Assembly (NCBI GenBank): GCA_900555425.1
Contig: UNSM01000015.1
Span: 1-13,630 of the forward strand
DNA length: 13,630 nt
Direction: 5' to 3'
Origin: Candidatus Saccharimonadota bacterium
Lineage (GTDB): Bacteria; Patescibacteriota; Saccharimonadia; Saccharimonadales; Saccharimonadaceae
Translations under genes and position numbers: made by a program
The notes under the pieces: model-generated
Seen by the model: only the letters and a program-made list of their open reading frames with translations
Told to the model about the DNA's origin: nothing
The model's database searches: none
Part shown: piece after piece, positions 11,839-13,630 of the stretch
Layout of the letters: each line of letters starts with the position of its first letter
How positions within the stretch are numbered: position 1 is the stretch's first letter

Positions 11839-12414
11839 ATGGCAAGTACGAAAAAACCAGCAAACCCTAAGGTTGCAAAATCGAAGAACAAGACAATGAC
11901 CGCGGCGCTAATTGGTCTGGCGACGGCTTTGATAGTGATAGTTATTGGCGTAATTTTATTACACACCAACCAAACTTCCGACAAGATGTCTCAAACAGCG
12001 GAAAAGGTTGATAATGGATCTGTGAACTTAGGATCTCTAGGCTTCCGTATTGAAGGAGGTAAAGCGGTTACTCGCAACGATTCAGCCACGCAAGAGCTTC
12101 GCGATTTTCTGAAGGCAGACGTAAAGAAGTCGGGCTGTAAGGATAACAACGGCGTAACTGCGGTAATTGCCCATTCCCAGGACGAGAAACAATTGTTGCT
12201 GGGCTATGGTTGCGGCAATTCTGCGGCGCGAATGTTCGCAATTAAGAAAGACGACGGGTGGAAAGCGATTTCCCCAACCAACCAATTCAACATATTTGAA
12301 ATTCCGAGCTGTAAGATGGTTGACGAAAATAACATTAGTAATGAAATTGCGCCAGTCTGCCAAAATGAGAAAAAAGTTGGCGACAATTTATCTTACGATT
12401 ACAAAATACGATAA
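11839..12414 (+). CDS. Single-pass membrane protein with extracytoplasmic domain, unknown function
   Basis: A 191-residue protein. It has a Lys-rich cytoplasmic N-terminus (residues 1-19), one transmembrane helix (about 20-41) and a polar outer domain with four cysteines (100, 125, 158, 174) that could form two disulfides. There is no lipobox. The outer domain has alternating strand-like stretches (GVTAVIAHSQ, KQLLLGYGCG, ARMFAIKKDDGWKAISP, FNIFEIPSC). I do not recognise a family. It has its own extended -10 promoter and an AAGGA ribosome binding site. It is the only complete + strand gene in the window, lying between secY and infA, and it shares a hairpin terminator with convergent secY. A role linked to secretion is suggested only by position. 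Confidence 0.85.
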   Translation: MASTKKPANPKVAKSKNKTMTAALIGLATALIVIVIGVILLHTNQTSDKMSQTAEKVDNGSVNLGSLGFRIEGGKAVTRNDSATQELRDFLKADVKKSGCKDNNGVTAVIAHSQDEKQLLLGYGCGNSAARMFAIKKDDGWKAISPTNQFNIFEIPSCKMVDENNISNEIAPVCQNEKKVGDNLSYDYKIR

Positions 12415-12432
12415 TCCATTCACAAAAAGAAT

Positions 12433-12457
12433 TCCCCGCTTTTCGGCGGGGATTTTT
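12433..12457 (+). terminator. Shared terminator between the + strand gene and secY
   Basis: A stem TCCCCGC/GCGGGGA (12433-12452, loop TTTTCG) is followed by TTTTT at 12453-12457 on the + strand. The AAAAAG just left of it provides a U-run for the minus-strand (secY) direction, so it probably serves both convergent genes. Confidence 0.88.
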
Positions 12458-12465
12458 AATGTCAA

Positions 12466-13630
12466 TTATTTTTTCTTAAACAAACGACGCTTCTTACTCT
12501 TCTTTTTGTCGCTATCAAGCAGCTCGTCTGGGTCAAAGTCGTCATACGTAACCATCAGCGCACGAGAGTTGACTTGTCGCAGAGTCTCAAGGGCAACTGA
12601 TACGACAATCAAGATTCCAGTACCGCCGATTGACAAACGTAAACCTTGCAAGCCTGTTAAATTGTACGTGAGATATTCCGCGACGAATGGCAGAATAGCC
12701 ACGATCCCTAGGACAATTGAGCCGAACAAAATCAAGCGATTGACGGTTCTCATGAGATATTTTTCAGTCTGAGCGCCCGGACGCACACCTTCAATAAATC
12801 CGCCTTGCTTCTGCAGATTTTCGGCAATTTCGTTAGCGTTAAAGACGATTCCGGTATAGAAATATGTAAAGGCGATAACCAAGATGAAGTATAGGGTTGG
12901 GTAGATAAATGCTTCTGCGGTACTGCCGGTGAATGAGCCCGCGTTTGGAGCTTGGAACCAAGTGATCAATTTGTTGGCAGTCGGTAGAAGATTGGCGTTA
13001 CCAGACGCTTTCATAACTTGACCAACAAATTGCGGCAAACTCAGGAATGCAACCGCGAAGATGACCGGAATAACTCCCGCAGCAATCAACTTAACCGGCA
13101 AAATGCTTTTTACGTCGCCGTAATTACTGTTTCCGTGAACGCGCTTTGCGTAGTTAATTGTAATGACGCGCTGAGCTTCGTTGATTTTAACTAGGAAATA
13201 AAGGACGATAAGTCCGGCAATTGACATGATTAATATCGTCCAGAACATAACTGGGTTCACAGGGAGAGTGAACCAGTTGAAGACATTTAAGCTGCCAGAT
13301 GAGGTGTTGAACAATGATGAGATTAATGACGCGAGCATTTGTGGCAATTGGCTGATGATACCAGCGAAGATTACAATAGAAATACCGTTGCCGATTCCCT
13401 GCTCAGTGATCAGCTCGCCGAGCCACATCAGAAGAACAGAGCCTGCCGTCATTGAAGTGATCGAAACGATCCATTCCATCATCGTAGGGTCGGCTAATGT
13501 CGTACTGCCGCCTTGAAGAACTGTTTGCCTTAAGATGAAGATGAAAGCAATTGACTGGACTATAGCAAGTGGCACAGTAATAACACGCGTCCATTGCTGA
13601 ATTTTTCGACGTCCAGATTCACCATCTTTG
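12466..13630 (-). CDS. secY: Protein translocase subunit SecY, N-terminus beyond the right edge
   Basis: Some 387 codons are visible. The first complete codons read KDGESGRRKIQQWTR, which corresponds to the conserved cytosolic segment near residue 100 of SecY, so roughly the first 95-100 residues lie outside the window. A GTG at 13573-13575 is internal, not the start. The remaining protein shows the expected helices, the ITEQGIGNGISIVIFAGI region of TM4, the cytosolic loop with YAKRVHG, the PVIFA helix, the FIEGVRPG loop, and the conserved GTGILIVVSVALETLRQV near the end. A Lys/Arg-rich tail (KKKSKKRRLFKKK) closes it. SecY forms the protein-conducting channel with SecE/SecG. It would be the 3' end of the spc operon here. 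Confidence 0.97.
   Translation of the reverse strand, partial: KDGESGRRKIQQWTRVITVPLAIVQSIAFIFILRQTVLQGGSTTLADPTMMEWIVSITSMTAGSVLLMWLGELITEQGIGNGISIVIFAGIISQLPQMLASLISSLFNTSSGSLNVFNWFTLPVNPVMFWTILIMSIAGLIVLYFLVKINEAQRVITINYAKRVHGNSNYGDVKSILPVKLIAAGVIPVIFAVAFLSLPQFVGQVMKASGNANLLPTANKLITWFQAPNAGSFTGSTAEAFIYPTLYFILVIAFTYFYTGIVFNANEIAENLQKQGGFIEGVRPGAQTEKYLMRTVNRLILFGSIVLGIVAILPFVAEYLTYNLTGLQGLRLSIGGTGILIVVSVALETLRQVNSRALMVTYDDFDPDELLDSDKKKSKKRRLFKKK

Noticed and set aside
13573..13575. GTG at 13573-13575 as the start of a shorter secY
   Set aside because: The frame continues upstream with KDGESGRRKIQQWTR, a conserved internal SecY segment, so the gene simply runs off the window edge.
1..13630. 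CRISPR array, insertion sequence, or alternative UGA code
   Set aside because: No regularly spaced repeats and no transposase or terminal inverted repeats were seen. UGA ends several genes at natural positions (for example hydrolase and HAM1-like), so it is a stop here.

Overview
The window reads as chromosomal DNA from a small-genome bacterium, most likely a Candidatus Saccharibacteria (TM7) member of the Patescibacteria. This is inferred from very short gene spacing, cysteine-free S4 and L36, rplM-rpsI joined directly to the alpha operon, and the overall protein style. UGA is used as a stop (for example at the hydrolase/CYTH overlap), so the code is the standard one rather than the UGA-glycine code of Gracilibacteria/Absconditabacteria. 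No database search was possible, so the taxon is an inference.

Layout from left to right. (1) Positions 1-169: the last 55 codons of a + strand type III restriction endonuclease. (2) 208-954: a minus-strand block of three tRNA genes (Thr-GGU, Tyr-GUA, Thr-UGU) with a 95-residue two-pass membrane protein wedged between them, with recognisable promoters and terminators. (3) 959-4664, minus: trpS, an RluA-type pseudouridine synthase with an unusual N-terminal extension, a DNA polymerase III delta'-like subunit, and a membrane-anchored TPR protein. (4) 4732-7665, minus: an alpha/beta hydrolase, a CYTH-domain protein, a GrpB-family protein, a divergent HAM1/RdgB-family protein and a small unknown protein. 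A 42-bp direct repeat of the CYTH gene's 3' end flanks the GrpB gene. (5) 7683-11777, minus: infA-rpmJ-rpsM-rpsK-rpsD-rpoA-rplQ-rplM-rpsI, ending in a strong hairpin. (6) 11800-12457: a + strand gene for a single-pass membrane protein, divergent from infA and convergent with secY, where many bacteria carry adk and map. (7) 12466-13630: the 3' four-fifths or so of secY, cut by the right edge.

Most of the window is core information processing (translation, transcription, secretion, replication clamp loading). The less ordinary parts are the restriction gene beside the tRNAs, the nucleotide/phosphate-type operon with its repeat scar, and two small membrane proteins of unknown role. A consistent regulatory pattern is visible: several first-in-operon genes have a -10 box only 6-9 nt before the ATG and no Shine-Dalgarno, which suggests leaderless or near-leaderless mRNAs, whereas most operon-internal genes carry AAGGA/GAGG-type ribosome binding sites. 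I see no CRISPR array, insertion sequence, rRNA or complete novel defence system in this window.
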